Source: Winogradskyella sp.
GTDB lineage: Bacteria; Bacteroidota; Bacteroidia; Flavobacteriales; Flavobacteriaceae
Reading direction: 5' to 3'
Length of the DNA stretch: 34,798 nt
Assembly (NCBI RefSeq): GCF_013213975.1
Contig: NZ_JABSST010000034.1
Span: 1 to 34,798 of the forward strand
Shown: positions 7,731 to 16,950 of the stretch, one piece after another
How the letters are laid out: every line of letters starts with the position of its first letter
Numbering within the stretch: the first letter of the stretch is position 1
The notes under the pieces: generated by a model
What the model saw: the letters and a program-made list of their open reading frames with translations, nothing else
The model's database searches: none
What the model was told of the DNA's origin: nothing
Program-made: the position numbers and the translations under genes

Positions 7731-10568
7731 TTAATACCATTTACGTCTAAACAAACCTAGTAAAACTTGGGGGTCTACAGTAATAATAAAGCGAATACGT
7801 TGGTCATAATTTGATTGTGCTATTTCCCAACCAAGATTAGAATACACAGGGAAGTAAAGTTCAAAAAAGTCTTCTACCAGGTTAAGTCTTATACCTGAAT
7901 CATAAACAAAATTTGCGCTTTCAAATTTATTTTTAACCAAACCCACATCACCATAAGCTTGAATATATCTCCAGATCGATGTGCTAAAGTTAGCTGTCGT
8001 GATCCATTGATTTGCATAAGGTGTATCTAGCATGGATTTAAAACCACCTTCGGCAATAATAATTTGTTGACTAAATAATCCTGCGTCTTCAGAGCGCCCT
8101 AAGTAGTTTAAGTCAAACAAATAATCTGTTGGACGGTCAAGTGCAAAACTGAAAAAGTCTGAGTTAGGATCCGTATTGTTTTTTAAGAAAAGACCTGTAA
8201 ATAGTCTTAAGTTAATATTACGGTTGCTCTTCGTAAGTTTTCTAAATTCATAATTAAAGGATAGCTTACTAAAATTACTAGCCACCTGAAAATCTGTACT
8301 GAAGCTTGAGAAGTTAATTCTTCCAGGATTAAAATGTGTATATCTTATATTAAAGACTCCGTAATCAGGTTCGTCTATCTCCACAACGGCATCCTTTCCT
8401 AATTCTCTCTTAATGCTGACATATCTTGCAGTAATATTATCAATTTTATCCGCTCTAAAATCATTATTATTTCTAAATCTGAACGAAATAGAAGGTCTAA
8501 TTCTAGTAAAAAAGGCGTCTTTAGCAAAAGATTGATATCCCGCAGAAATGCCATAAGTGATATCAAAAAGGCTCTTGTCTTCTATATTGTGGGTGTAAAA
8601 AATAGAGGTTGATCCTGTTAATGCTTTTGATTTTGTTGCATATTGCGGCGAAAAACGATAGTTAAGACGTTTTCTCAGGATAGTTTTGTTGTAAATTTTT
8701 GCCCCCAGTGTAAGGCCATCGTAAATATTCTTAAACTCTACTAAAGGCATAAAGAAAACCTGATTGTAATAAGGGTCTTCAATATCTTTAAATAACCTAA
8801 ATTGAAATGGTTTGTTATTTAAGAAAGACCCGTTAAGCGTTTTGTAATTGTCACGTTGATTAAATTCTGGGATTACATTATAATAATCAAGAACAAATTT
8901 ATCTGTATCGTCTTTAGAAAGCTTTACTGTTTTAGTTTCTGTGATGTTTTCGACCCATTGTGAGTCAATTACTGAGTCCTTACTAACCTTAAAAAGAGAA
9001 ACGGGCATTGTATTTTTACGCTTATTTTTAATAGTAACTAGTATAGAATCGTCCACAACTTCGACTGACTTTATCTTAAAGTCTATTTTTTTTCTAGTCC
9101 TAATATAATCGTTAAAAAACCAATCTATATTCCGGTCTGTTCTAGAATTTAAATAGGATTCAAAGTCCGATATTGAAACTGTTTTCAGTTTATGGCTTTT
9201 TAAAAAATCTGTAATTACTTCAGACAGTCTCATATCTTCTGTGAATTTATCCAGATAATTTAAGCCTACACCAGCCTTGTATTTACCAGCAATATTGGCG
9301 TTAAACTTAAGTAAGGAATCTTTTGAAGTGCTTAAAGGTTGGTCTCTATTTTTACGTGCCAGCTCCATAGAATACAAGAAATACTGAAAATTGAAATCCA
9401 GTTCTGCTGCATGAAAAGCTCTAATTCCCCAAACATTTGCTAAAGTCCCCAATAATTTCATGTCTGGATAATACTCTTCAACATATTTAATCATAAAATA
9501 GATTTGAAGACCTTCACTTAACCAATGTTCTTTCCTGGGGTTTAACAACAGTATATTGTCTATATATTTCTTTAAGGCTGTTTTTAAAAGTTTCAGTTCG
9601 TATTGAAATTGATCTGGGAATGGACGCAAAAAATCGGGTAGTTGATTAAGGCCATACAAAGGGTTTTTGCTGTACTCTATTGAGGAAACTAATAATTGTT
9701 TATGCGGATACTCTCCTAGGTTTTTTGTTAAGTATCGTGTGATTCTGTCTGTTAAAATAGCCTTATCACTGCCAGGTAAGCCTTTTTCATTAATGTTTGA
9801 AATAAGAATAAAATCGTCAGTCTGAATAAATCCATAACGAGGAAATTTGTTAATGGATAAATAGGTATCAACCCTATCTTTTCCATTTAGAATAGTCGTT
9901 TGACGTTTAGTTTCTGAATTAGGATTCATCGAAATTATGTCCAATTCCGAAGTAGCTCTATAGTTTAAAGGGTGTGATAGTACTATGGTAATATCAGATT
10001 TTGGAATATAAAGATCATCAAGATTCTTATTGCTGTAATAGTGCCACTTACCATCAAACACCGCTGGAAGTATGTACCAATATTTTAGCTCAAAATCTTT
10101 GTTTTTTGTGAATCCAAAATCAGTGAACGTTGCGTCTGGCAAAACAATACTATAGTCTAGTTTAATCTTATAAGAGTCTTGAGGATCAAGAGGTTCGTTC
10201 AATATAACCTTTATAACGTCTGGTTGAGCTTCGAGGTAATTAAAATTTAAAGTATTATTCTCACTTTTAATAGATTGGATTTCGGTGTAACCGCGTTGTT
10301 CTTTTTTAGCAAGATGAAATTTAGTACTAAACTCTTCTTCAAAGCGTTTTGCTAGAGGTGTAGACTTACTTGAAAAACTGTTGTTCCAATCATGAAGATA
10401 AATTTCACGTAGTGTTATCTCAGTCTCATTTTTGTATTCAATTATTTGAGATATAGTAATTGTTTTGTTTTCAACATCAACGTCTGCAGCAACATCAATT
10501 TTGTTTTGTGCAAAAATTAGTGCGTTAAGAAAACTTAGAATAATCGCTATGTAAATTCGTCTAATCAA
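7731..10568 (-). CDS. M1-like peptidase-fold protein without zinc ligands, with C-terminal beta-barrel
   Basis: The 945-residue protein has a signal peptide (residues 1-20, ending FAQ). Residues ~25-480 resemble M1/gluzincin aminopeptidases: an N-terminal beta saddle, YGLNQLP at 305-311 where GxMEN normally lies, and WLSEGLQIY at 349-357 matching the WLxEG motif with the third zinc ligand. Counting back 23 residues from Glu352, HExxH should fall at 329-333, but the chain reads KTALK, so zinc binding and catalysis are probably lost. Residues ~580-945 alternate polar and hydrophobic positions with many aromatics and end in RRKWY, which suggests an outer-membrane beta-barrel. The start is a TTG that overlaps the stop of the upstream nuclease gene (TTGA), implying coupled translation. 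The fold call is moderately sure; function is unknown. Confidence 0.7.
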   Translation of the reverse strand: MIRRIYIAIILSFLNALIFAQNKIDVAADVDVENKTITISQIIEYKNETEITLREIYLHDWNNSFSSKSTPLAKRFEEEFSTKFHLAKKEQRGYTEIQSIKSENNTLNFNYLEAQPDVIKVILNEPLDPQDSYKIKLDYSIVLPDATFTDFGFTKNKDFELKYWYILPAVFDGKWHYYSNKNLDDLYIPKSDITIVLSHPLNYRATSELDIISMNPNSETKRQTTILNGKDRVDTYLSINKFPRYGFIQTDDFILISNINEKGLPGSDKAILTDRITRYLTKNLGEYPHKQLLVSSIEYSKNPLYGLNQLPDFLRPFPDQFQYELKLLKTALKKYIDNILLLNPRKEHWLSEGLQIYFMIKYVEEYYPDMKLLGTLANVWGIRAFHAAELDFNFQYFLYSMELARKNRDQPLSTSKDSLLKFNANIAGKYKAGVGLNYLDKFTEDMRLSEVITDFLKSHKLKTVSISDFESYLNSRTDRNIDWFFNDYIRTRKKIDFKIKSVEVVDDSILVTIKNKRKNTMPVSLFKVSKDSVIDSQWVENITETKTVKLSKDDTDKFVLDYYNVIPEFNQRDNYKTLNGSFLNNKPFQFRLFKDIEDPYYNQVFFMPLVEFKNIYDGLTLGAKIYNKTILRKRLNYRFSPQYATKSKALTGSTSIFYTHNIEDKSLFDITYGISAGYQSFAKDAFFTRIRPSISFRFRNNNDFRADKIDNITARYVSIKRELGKDAVVEIDEPDYGVFNIRYTHFNPGRINFSSFSTDFQVASNFSKLSFNYEFRKLTKSNRNINLRLFTGLFLKNNTDPNSDFFSFALDRPTDYLFDLNYLGRSEDAGLFSQQIIIAEGGFKSMLDTPYANQWITTANFSTSIWRYIQAYGDVGLVKNKFESANFVYDSGIRLNLVEDFFELYFPVYSNLGWEIAQSNYDQRIRFIITVDPQVLLGLFRRKWY

Positions 10569-11839
10569 TTAGAAATCACAAATTTTAATGTTCTATTATT
10601 AAACTTCGATAATTTCAAATAGTAAACCCCATTATTAAGGTCGCCAATTTCAAAAGTTTGTCTTGAGTCTGAATTTAGAGATAGTGTTTTAACGGTTTGG
10701 CCCAAATTATTGAAAATCTCAAATGATTGATTAAAATATTTAGGTGAATTAATGTAAATTATTAAATTTGAATTAGTTACGCTTTTTTCTAAATAGATAT
10801 CGTTCGCGCTTAAATTAAATTCTTCATTAGATAAGGTTACATTGGCCTCGATAGAAACAGTTACTGGTAAATGATCGCTAAAATTGTGAAGTGCATCTCT
10901 TACGTCAAATGAAAACTGGGACCCAGGAATGGCGCAAGCTGATGAATTTATGGCATTATTATAACATGCTGATAAACCATTGTTTCCATAAACTTGGTAA
11001 GAGTCCGGCACATAGGTAATAGTGGCTGTACTTAACATATTCTCTGAAGTTAAGATGAAATCGAAGCGATCATCAAATCCTCCAGTTGATCCACCTAAAC
11101 CAGACTGTGTTCTTGTGGATTGGGTAAAGACATCGACAAAATTTGGATTGTTATTCCAACTGCCAACGCGATCTGCTGGATCTGCGAAGGTAATGTTATT
11201 TGTATCCTGCAATAACAATTGAAAGGCTGGTTCTGTACTTGTATAAATGTTCAAATCACCACCTAGTAGTACGTTAGAGTCAGCCGGCAGTGAACTCAAA
11301 AAATTGTCTAATTCTACAACCATATCAAAACGTCTTTGGGCATTGATGGTTCCGCTTGAGGCTTTTAAATGGCAAACCACTACGTAAAGTTCTACTGGGT
11401 TAGTAGCTTGATCCACAGTATTAAGTACCAGTTTGTAAATATTGAAATCTCTTAAATTTGTAGGAACAATAATTTCCTGGTCCAAAATAAACTTTGTACT
11501 GTCATAATACAGCTGATTTTGCAGGTTGTTCTGATCTCCCGAGGTATCATCAGAGGTGTTGGAAACATAGGTAGCCATTTCATAATTAGAAGTTATGGCT
11601 GTTCTAGTAATATCTAATACATTATCGGCACCTGTGCTATTATTTAATTCACAAACAAGAAATAAATCAGGTTGGTAGTCAGATAAAATAAAATCTAAAT
11701 CATCTTCACGATTTGGTACGGCATCTTCTAAAGGGTAATTTAGTAGATTGTAAAACATAACTTTGAATGTTTCTTGTGCAGAAACATTAAGTATTGTCAA
11801 TAACATAACCACTAAAAACCCTAGTCTTTTCTTTTTCAT
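10565..11839 (-). CDS. Secreted endonuclease/exonuclease/phosphatase-family protein with T9SS sorting domain
   Basis: The 424-residue protein starts with a signal peptide (LGFLVVMLLTILNVSAQ). Residues ~22-335 follow the EEP nuclease fold: MFYNLLNYP for the first Asn, VCELNN for the metal-binding Glu, GGDLNIY for the Asp/Asn pair, and FSDHLPV for the catalytic Asp-His. The substrate may be DNA, RNA or a phosphoester. Residues ~345-424 form a type A C-terminal sorting domain (a FNNLGQTVKTL strand, then LNNGVYYLKLS and a short last strand), so the protein should cross the outer membrane by the type IX secretion system. Its stop overlaps the start of the barrel protein by 4 bp, linking the two in one operon at the cell surface. 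Confidence 0.85.
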   Translation of the reverse strand: MKKKRLGFLVVMLLTILNVSAQETFKVMFYNLLNYPLEDAVPNREDDLDFILSDYQPDLFLVCELNNSTGADNVLDITRTAITSNYEMATYVSNTSDDTSGDQNNLQNQLYYDSTKFILDQEIIVPTNLRDFNIYKLVLNTVDQATNPVELYVVVCHLKASSGTINAQRRFDMVVELDNFLSSLPADSNVLLGGDLNIYTSTEPAFQLLLQDTNNITFADPADRVGSWNNNPNFVDVFTQSTRTQSGLGGSTGGFDDRFDFILTSENMLSTATITYVPDSYQVYGNNGLSACYNNAINSSACAIPGSQFSFDVRDALHNFSDHLPVTVSIEANVTLSNEEFNLSANDIYLEKSVTNSNLIIYINSPKYFNQSFEIFNNLGQTVKTLSLNSDSRQTFEIGDLNNGVYYLKLSKFNNRTLKFVISN

Positions 11840-11860
11840 AGCTAATTAAAATAAGGTTTT

Positions 11861-12547
11861 TTAGAAATTTGGACTTAATCTGTACTCTTCATAGAATTTG
11901 TTTAATATATCTATAACTTCATCTGCTGAATCCACAATCTGAATTAAATCTAAATCTTTAGGGCTAATATTACCAGCTTCAAGAAGTGTATTTTTTACCC
12001 AGTCAATTAGTCCTTCCCAGAATTCTTTACCTACAAGAATAATAGGAAAGGTTTCAATTTTATGAGTTTGGATTAATGTCATAGCTTCAAAAAGTTCATC
12101 TAAAGTGCCAAATCCACCAGGCATAACCACAAACCCTTGTGAGTACTTCACAAACATGACTTTTCTAACAAAGAAATAATCAAAATCTAAACTCTTGTCT
12201 CTATCAATGTATGGGTTATCATGTTGCTCAAAAGGTAGTTCAATATTTAAACCAACAGATGTGCCGCCAGCTATATGAGCACCTTTATTACCAGCTTCCA
12301 TAATACCGGGTCCGCCTCCAGTGATTACTCCATAACCATGCGCTACTATTTTTTGAGCCACTTCTTCTGCGAGCTTATAATATTTGTGGTTTGGCTTGGT
12401 ACGAGCAGATCCAAAAATGGAAACACAAGGCCCGATTTTACTTAACTTTTCATAACCATTAACAAACTCACCCATGATCTTAAAAATAGCCCATGAATCA
12501 TTTGTTTTAATTTCATTCCAGCCTTTAGGCTTACTTTCTTTTCTCAT
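11861..12547 (-). CDS. LOG-family protein (TIGR00730)
   Basis: This 228-residue Rossmann-fold protein carries the LOG signature PGGFGTLDE at 143-151 and the upstream GGGPGIMEAGNKGA at 78-91. LOG proteins cleave nucleoside 5'-monophosphates, releasing the base and ribose phosphate (cytokinin activation in plants and some bacteria; general nucleotide hydrolysis in others). The longer N-terminus (about 40 residues before CVSIFGSAR) fits the bacterial TIGR00730 group. It follows uvrA on the same strand after 70 bp and may be co-transcribed. No signal peptide, so it is cytoplasmic. Confidence 0.9.
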   Translation of the reverse strand: MRKESKPKGWNEIKTNDSWAIFKIMGEFVNGYEKLSKIGPCVSIFGSARTKPNHKYYKLAEEVAQKIVAHGYGVITGGGPGIMEAGNKGAHIAGGTSVGLNIELPFEQHDNPYIDRDKSLDFDYFFVRKVMFVKYSQGFVVMPGGFGTLDELFEAMTLIQTHKIETFPIILVGKEFWEGLIDWVKNTLLEAGNISPKDLDLIQIVDSADEVIDILNKFYEEYRLSPNF

Positions 12548-12617
12548 ATATTATTTATCATTTCTTTACGCTCAGAGTCAACTTTAATAATTAATTCTGA
12601 CTTGGTACAATATAGTG

Positions 12618-15446
12618 TTAATTCAACTCTTTTATTAAAAATTTAGCTGTATGACTTTTTTTATCTTTTACAATTTCCTCTGGTGTTCCTTTGGCTACGA
12701 CCTTACCACCGCCTTTTCCCCCTTCATAACCAATATCGATAATATGATCTACAGTTTTAATAACGTCTAAGTTGTGTTCTATAATTAACACGGTATTGCC
12801 TTTGTCTACTAGCTTATTAAGAACTTTCATCAATACTCGTATGTCTTCAAAATGAAGTCCAGTTGTGGGCTCATCAAGTATGTAGAAGGTGTTTCCAGTA
12901 TCTCGTTTACTTAATTCTGAAGCTAACTTAATACGTTGTGCTTCTCCGCCAGAAAGGGTAGTGCTCTGTTGCCCTAAAGTAATATAACCAAGACCAACGT
13001 CCTTTATTGTCTTTAATTTTCTGTGAATTTTAGGAATATGTTCAAAAAAGTTTACGGCTTCGTTTATAGTCATATCCAGAACATCACTTATTGATTTTCC
13101 TTTATATCGTATTTCTAAGGTTTCTCTGTTAAAACGCTTGCCTTGACAGGTTTCGCATTCTACATAAACATCAGGTAAGAAGTTCATTTCAATAACACGT
13201 AATCCACCACCGTGACATGTTTCACAACGTCCACCGGCAACATTAAAACTAAAACGACCTGGTTTATATCCTCTAATCATAGCCTCAGGAATCTGAGCAA
13301 ACAATTTCCTAATTTCATCAAAGGTTTTTGTGTAAGTTGCTGGATTACTTCTCGGAGTGCGTCCAATTGGTGATTGATTAATATCAATAACCTTATCAAT
13401 ATGCTCTAAACCTGAAATACTCTTGTAAGGCATTGGCTTTTTAACACCATTAAAATAATGTGCATTAAGAATAGGGTAAAGTGTCTCATTGATTAATGTT
13501 GATTTACCGCTACCGGAAACTCCTGTAACGCCAATCATTTTTCCTAAGGGAAATTCAACATTTACATTTTTAAGATTATTACCTGTGCAGCCTTTTAACG
13601 TAATCTTTTTGCCATTGCCTTTACGTCTGGTTTTAGGGATCTCTATCTTCTTTTTGCCATTGAGATACTCAGCAGTAAGTGTATTGTGTTTGAGTAAGTC
13701 TTTTGGTGTTCCTTCACTAATTATTTCACCGCCATGCTTACCTGCAAAAGGACCTATATCAATAACGTGATCTGAGCGCTCAATCATATCCTTATCATGC
13801 TCAACAACAATTACTGAGTTTCCGACATCTCGCAATGATACAAGGGAGTTGATCAGTTTTTCGTTATCTCGTTGATGCAGTCCAATACTTGGCTCATCTA
13901 AAATGTATAGTACTCCTACTAACTGAGATCCAATTTGTGTAGCAAGCCTTATGCGTTGTGCCTCCCCTCCAGAAAGTGATTTAGAACTTCTGTTAAGTGA
14001 TAAATAGGTCAAGCCAACATCTAGTAAAAACTGTGTTCTTGCTTTAATTTCTTTTATGATTTCTTCTGAAATCTTTTTTTGTTTTTCAGAAATACGATCG
14101 TTTAAACCTTCTAACCATTCTCCAAGTTCAGTAATATCCATGTTAACGATCTCAGCAATATTCTTTCCATCAACTTTGAAGTTTAAGGATTCTTTGCGTA
14201 GGCGAGATCCTTCACAAACAGAACATGGCACTTTATCCATATATTCTTTGGCCCAACGCACTAAAGACGTAGAGTTGGATTTGTATTGACTTTCAATAAA
14301 GTTGGCAACACCTTCAAAATCGATATTGTAGTTGCGTTTTACACCAAGAAGTTTACTTTCAACTTCAAAGCTGTCTTTTCCGCCAAAAAGTATAATTTGT
14401 TTGGCTTCTTCTGGAATGTCTTTCCATGGATCGCTAAGCGAAAAATCGAAGCGTTGCGCTATGGTTTGAAATTGTTTAAAAATCCAACTCTTTTTTTCTG
14501 GTCCATGTGGTGCTAAAGCCCCGTTTTTAATAGAAAGCGTTACGTCAGGGACTATTTTCTTCTCATTAACCACGTATAGTTCACCGATGCCATTACAGTT
14601 TGGACAAGCACCTTTTGGTGAGTTAAAGGAAAAATTATTAGGTTCAGGATTAGGGTAAGAAATACCAGATGATGGACACATAAGATTTCGGCTAAAGTAT
14701 CGAGTCTCATTGGTTTCTTGATCAATGATCATGAGTACATCATCCCCATGGTACATGGCGGTATTAATCGATTCCATGAGGCGTTTCTCATTATCCTTAG
14801 TTTTGTCTATTTTGAGTCTGTCGATGACAATCTCTATATCGTGGGTTTTATAGCGATCGAGTTTCATCCCTTTTTCAAGATCAACAATTTCACCATCTGT
14901 TCGTACTTTTACAAAGCCTTGCTTTGCAATTTGTTCAAACAATTCACGGTAATGTCCTTTTCTTGATCTAATTTTTGGGGATAGAATGTTAATTTTTTTG
15001 CCTTGATAAGATTTTAGTATAAGTTCTTTGATTTGTTCATCACTATAGCTTACCATTTTCTCGCCTGTTTCATAACTGTAGGCATCTGCAGCTCTGGCAA
15101 AAAGTAAACGTAAAAAGTCATAAATCTCTGTTATAGTCCCTACTGTTGATCGTGGAGACTTACTTGTGGTTTTTTGTTCTATAGCAATGACTGGAGAAAG
15201 CCCATCGATTTTATCCACATCAGGACGTTCTAAACTACCTAAAAATTGTCGCGCATAAGCGGAAAACGTTTCAATGTAACGCCTTTGACCTTCGGCATAA
15301 ATTGTATCGAACGCCAATGAGGATTTACCACTTCCAGAAAGACCTGTTATAACAACAAGTTTCTCTCGAGGTATAGTAACATCAATGTTTTTTAGATTGT
15401 GGGCTCTTGCGCCTTTAACCTCAATAGCGTCGTCGGCTATGCTCAT
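12618..15446 (-). CDS. uvrA: Excinuclease ABC subunit A
   Basis: At 942 residues it has normal UvrA length. Both ABC modules are complete: Walker A GLSGSGKS near residue 34 and GVSGSGKS near 640, two LSGGEAQRI signature motifs, and two ILDEP Walker B motifs. Zinc-finger cysteines appear as CPNC, CSVC and the CETCHGGG...CETCQGKR module. UvrA dimers find bulky DNA lesions and load UvrB in nucleotide excision repair. Its nearest downstream gene is the LOG protein. No oddities were seen. Confidence 0.98.
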   Translation of the reverse strand: MSIADDAIEVKGARAHNLKNIDVTIPREKLVVITGLSGSGKSSLAFDTIYAEGQRRYIETFSAYARQFLGSLERPDVDKIDGLSPVIAIEQKTTSKSPRSTVGTITEIYDFLRLLFARAADAYSYETGEKMVSYSDEQIKELILKSYQGKKINILSPKIRSRKGHYRELFEQIAKQGFVKVRTDGEIVDLEKGMKLDRYKTHDIEIVIDRLKIDKTKDNEKRLMESINTAMYHGDDVLMIIDQETNETRYFSRNLMCPSSGISYPNPEPNNFSFNSPKGACPNCNGIGELYVVNEKKIVPDVTLSIKNGALAPHGPEKKSWIFKQFQTIAQRFDFSLSDPWKDIPEEAKQIILFGGKDSFEVESKLLGVKRNYNIDFEGVANFIESQYKSNSTSLVRWAKEYMDKVPCSVCEGSRLRKESLNFKVDGKNIAEIVNMDITELGEWLEGLNDRISEKQKKISEEIIKEIKARTQFLLDVGLTYLSLNRSSKSLSGGEAQRIRLATQIGSQLVGVLYILDEPSIGLHQRDNEKLINSLVSLRDVGNSVIVVEHDKDMIERSDHVIDIGPFAGKHGGEIISEGTPKDLLKHNTLTAEYLNGKKKIEIPKTRRKGNGKKITLKGCTGNNLKNVNVEFPLGKMIGVTGVSGSGKSTLINETLYPILNAHYFNGVKKPMPYKSISGLEHIDKVIDINQSPIGRTPRSNPATYTKTFDEIRKLFAQIPEAMIRGYKPGRFSFNVAGGRCETCHGGGLRVIEMNFLPDVYVECETCQGKRFNRETLEIRYKGKSISDVLDMTINEAVNFFEHIPKIHRKLKTIKDVGLGYITLGQQSTTLSGGEAQRIKLASELSKRDTGNTFYILDEPTTGLHFEDIRVLMKVLNKLVDKGNTVLIIEHNLDVIKTVDHIIDIGYEGGKGGGKVVAKGTPEEIVKDKKSHTAKFLIKELN

Positions 15447-15563
15447 AGAAAATATCTTTTTTCAAAGTATTTAGGAAAACGGTAAAGGTACAATATTTAC
15501 TTGTTAATTTAGTGTGAAGGTTTGCCCCTTAACTAGAAATTACTTAACAAAAAAAGGTAAAAG

Positions 15564-15585
15564 AAGCCCTTGATTATAAGCGCTT
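15564..15585 (-). terminator. Possible terminator after the small secreted protein
   Basis: Imperfect 8-bp arms (15564-15571 and 15578-15585, one G-G mismatch, 6-base loop) are followed on the minus strand by CTTTTACC and a T-run. It lies about 25 bases after the stop at 15610. The mismatch keeps this tentative. Confidence 0.4.
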
Positions 15586-15609
15586 TTGTATGGTGAAAAT
15601 TGGTTATAA

Positions 15610-15957
15610 TTAACCTTTAGACATCTCACCAGACTCCAAAGCCTTTGCATAGTTTGCTTTCACTGTAGAATTAAGACCAAAGAATTTTGAACCATCTTTT
15701 TTCTTTAAAACCACATATGTAGTGTTGTTTTTATCAGTCATAACTTCATCGATAATTACAATATCACCATGAACGCTTTTATAATTGGCTATTTTTCCAC
15801 GTTTGTTAAGCGTGTTAAGTTTAGGGAACTTAATGTAATTATAGGATTGCCCTTTTTGCGCATTTATAACTAATTCATCTCCAACTTTTGGCTCAGACTG
15901 TGCATTAATTGTAAAACAAAATCCGAAAAATAAGAGGATGAAAACTACTTTTTTCAT
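15610..15957 (-). CDS. Small secreted protein of unknown function
   Basis: The ATG at 15957 gives a 115-residue protein whose first 20 residues are a good signal peptide (VVFILLFFGFCFTINAQ). A longer frame using a TTG at 16017 would put extra hydrophobic residues before it, so I prefer the ATG. The mature 95 residues are basic and rich in Lys, with a KVGDELVINAQKG start and a KKKDGSKFFG strand; this looks like a small beta domain (SH3- or OB-like), but I do not recognise the family. It has no partner gene on its strand and is followed by a possible terminator. Likely periplasmic. Confidence 0.6.
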   Translation of the reverse strand: MKKVVFILLFFGFCFTINAQSEPKVGDELVINAQKGQSYNYIKFPKLNTLNKRGKIANYKSVHGDIVIIDEVMTDKNNTTYVVLKKKDGSKFFGLNSTVKANYAKALESGEMSKG

Positions 15958-16158
15958 AATTAAAAGCTTGTAAATTAAGAATAGTATAAAATTATCAAGA
16001 AAAATCAATTTAAGCAATCATATTCATGAATTTTTAAATTTAAGCTATAATATGGTTTTAATAGTTGTTTTGTTTGACCCTTTTAGTATCTTGTTTTCCA
16101 AGATGGATAGCGCATATGTTTAGACACTAATTATTGGTCAAAGCACGTTAAAAGTCAA

Positions 16159-16386
16159 TTGAAGCTTAAACTTGTTGCTTTCGTGCATGTTTTAGCTAAA
16201 AAGCGTATTTTGTATAGGTGTGTGGGGCCATACGAAGACGGCTGGATATTACTAAAAGATGGAGGTAAGCCCATTATATCAAACCATCGAAAGCAGAGTG
16301 TAGTTATAGGACTTATAAAGGTTTCAGTGAAACGCTACAAGACAGATGTCATTATTGATGAAGAAAGCGGTGGTATAAGAGAATAA
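16159..16386 (+). CDS. Small DUF2188-like protein (non-ATG start)
   Basis: This is a 75-codon frame with no ATG anywhere before its stop; a TTG at 16159 or a GTG at 16183 must serve as start if it is translated. From the GTG on, VHVLAKKR, then DGWILLKDGGK, a helix, and TDVIIDEESGGIRE follow the DUF2188 pattern (HVxP start, GWxVK, a helix, then a DGxI end). The function of DUF2188 is not known. It lies 27 bp ahead of the next gene on the same strand, so the two probably form a small operon. Family match is by eye and moderate; the start is unsure. Confidence 0.5.
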   Translation: MKLKLVAFVHVLAKKRILYRCVGPYEDGWILLKDGGKPIISNHRKQSVVIGLIKVSVKRYKTDVIIDEESGGIRE

Positions 16387-16413
16387 AATAAGTTATAAAG
16401 ATTAAATAAATAT

Positions 16414-16938
16414 ATGAAACTATTAGGTATAGGATCAAGAATCCAACATTCGGAATATGGTAAAGGTGTAGTAACTAACGTTACATCAAAACACTATTGG
16501 GTCACATTTATAGACAATGGCTTAGAGACTTTGGAATTAGACTCAGATTTTGAAGTGATTGAAGCAGCAGAAGATGATGTTGATACGGTTAGTTTTTATG
16601 AAGTAGAGAAAAGTTTAAAAGACATCCTTAAAAAATGGTCTGATGTTTCTGAAGTAATAGCTATTGGCGAGAAGTGGAAAGGCGGAAAGCTAATTATGCA
16701 ACCTGGTGATGAAAATTTAAAAGCAAGTGAATTACCAATAGACAAGTTTTTTCATAAAATAACGATGGTTAGGGATCGCCTTCGGGTTATGGAGCAAAAA
16801 ATTAATTCGAGTAATCTGGATGAACAGGAAAAAGTAGATTTACAACAATATATAACGCGTTGCTATGGAAGTTTAACAAGTTTTAATGTCTTGTTTAAAT
16901 TAAAAACGCAGCAATTTGTGGGCCAAAGATCTAAATAA
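16414..16938 (+). CDS. Conserved cytoplasmic protein with N-terminal SH3/Tudor-like motif
   Basis: The 174-residue protein has no signal peptide or membrane segment. Residues 4-36 read GIGSRIQHSEYGKGVV...YWVTFIDNG, the small barrel motif seen at the C-terminus of UvrD/PcrA helicases and in other nucleic-acid-associated proteins ('GxxVxHxxFGxGxV'). The remaining ~120 residues are helical and acidic, with a long predicted helix around MVRDRLRVMEQKINSS. It looks like one of the widely kept but uncharacterised Bacteroidota proteins; RNA polymerase or DNA association is only a guess from the N-terminal motif. It is convergent with the next gene, with just 12 bp between stops and no visible terminator. 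Confidence 0.75.
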   Translation: MKLLGIGSRIQHSEYGKGVVTNVTSKHYWVTFIDNGLETLELDSDFEVIEAAEDDVDTVSFYEVEKSLKDILKKWSDVSEVIAIGEKWKGGKLIMQPGDENLKASELPIDKFFHKITMVRDRLRVMEQKINSSNLDEQEKVDLQQYITRCYGSLTSFNVLFKLKTQQFVGQRSK

Positions 16939-16950
16939 GTCTAGTTGCTT

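Noticed and set aside
16088..16104. ATCTTG/CAAGAT hairpin upstream of the DUF2188-like gene.
   Set aside because: Six pairs, no T-run and no recognisable riboswitch or leader context.
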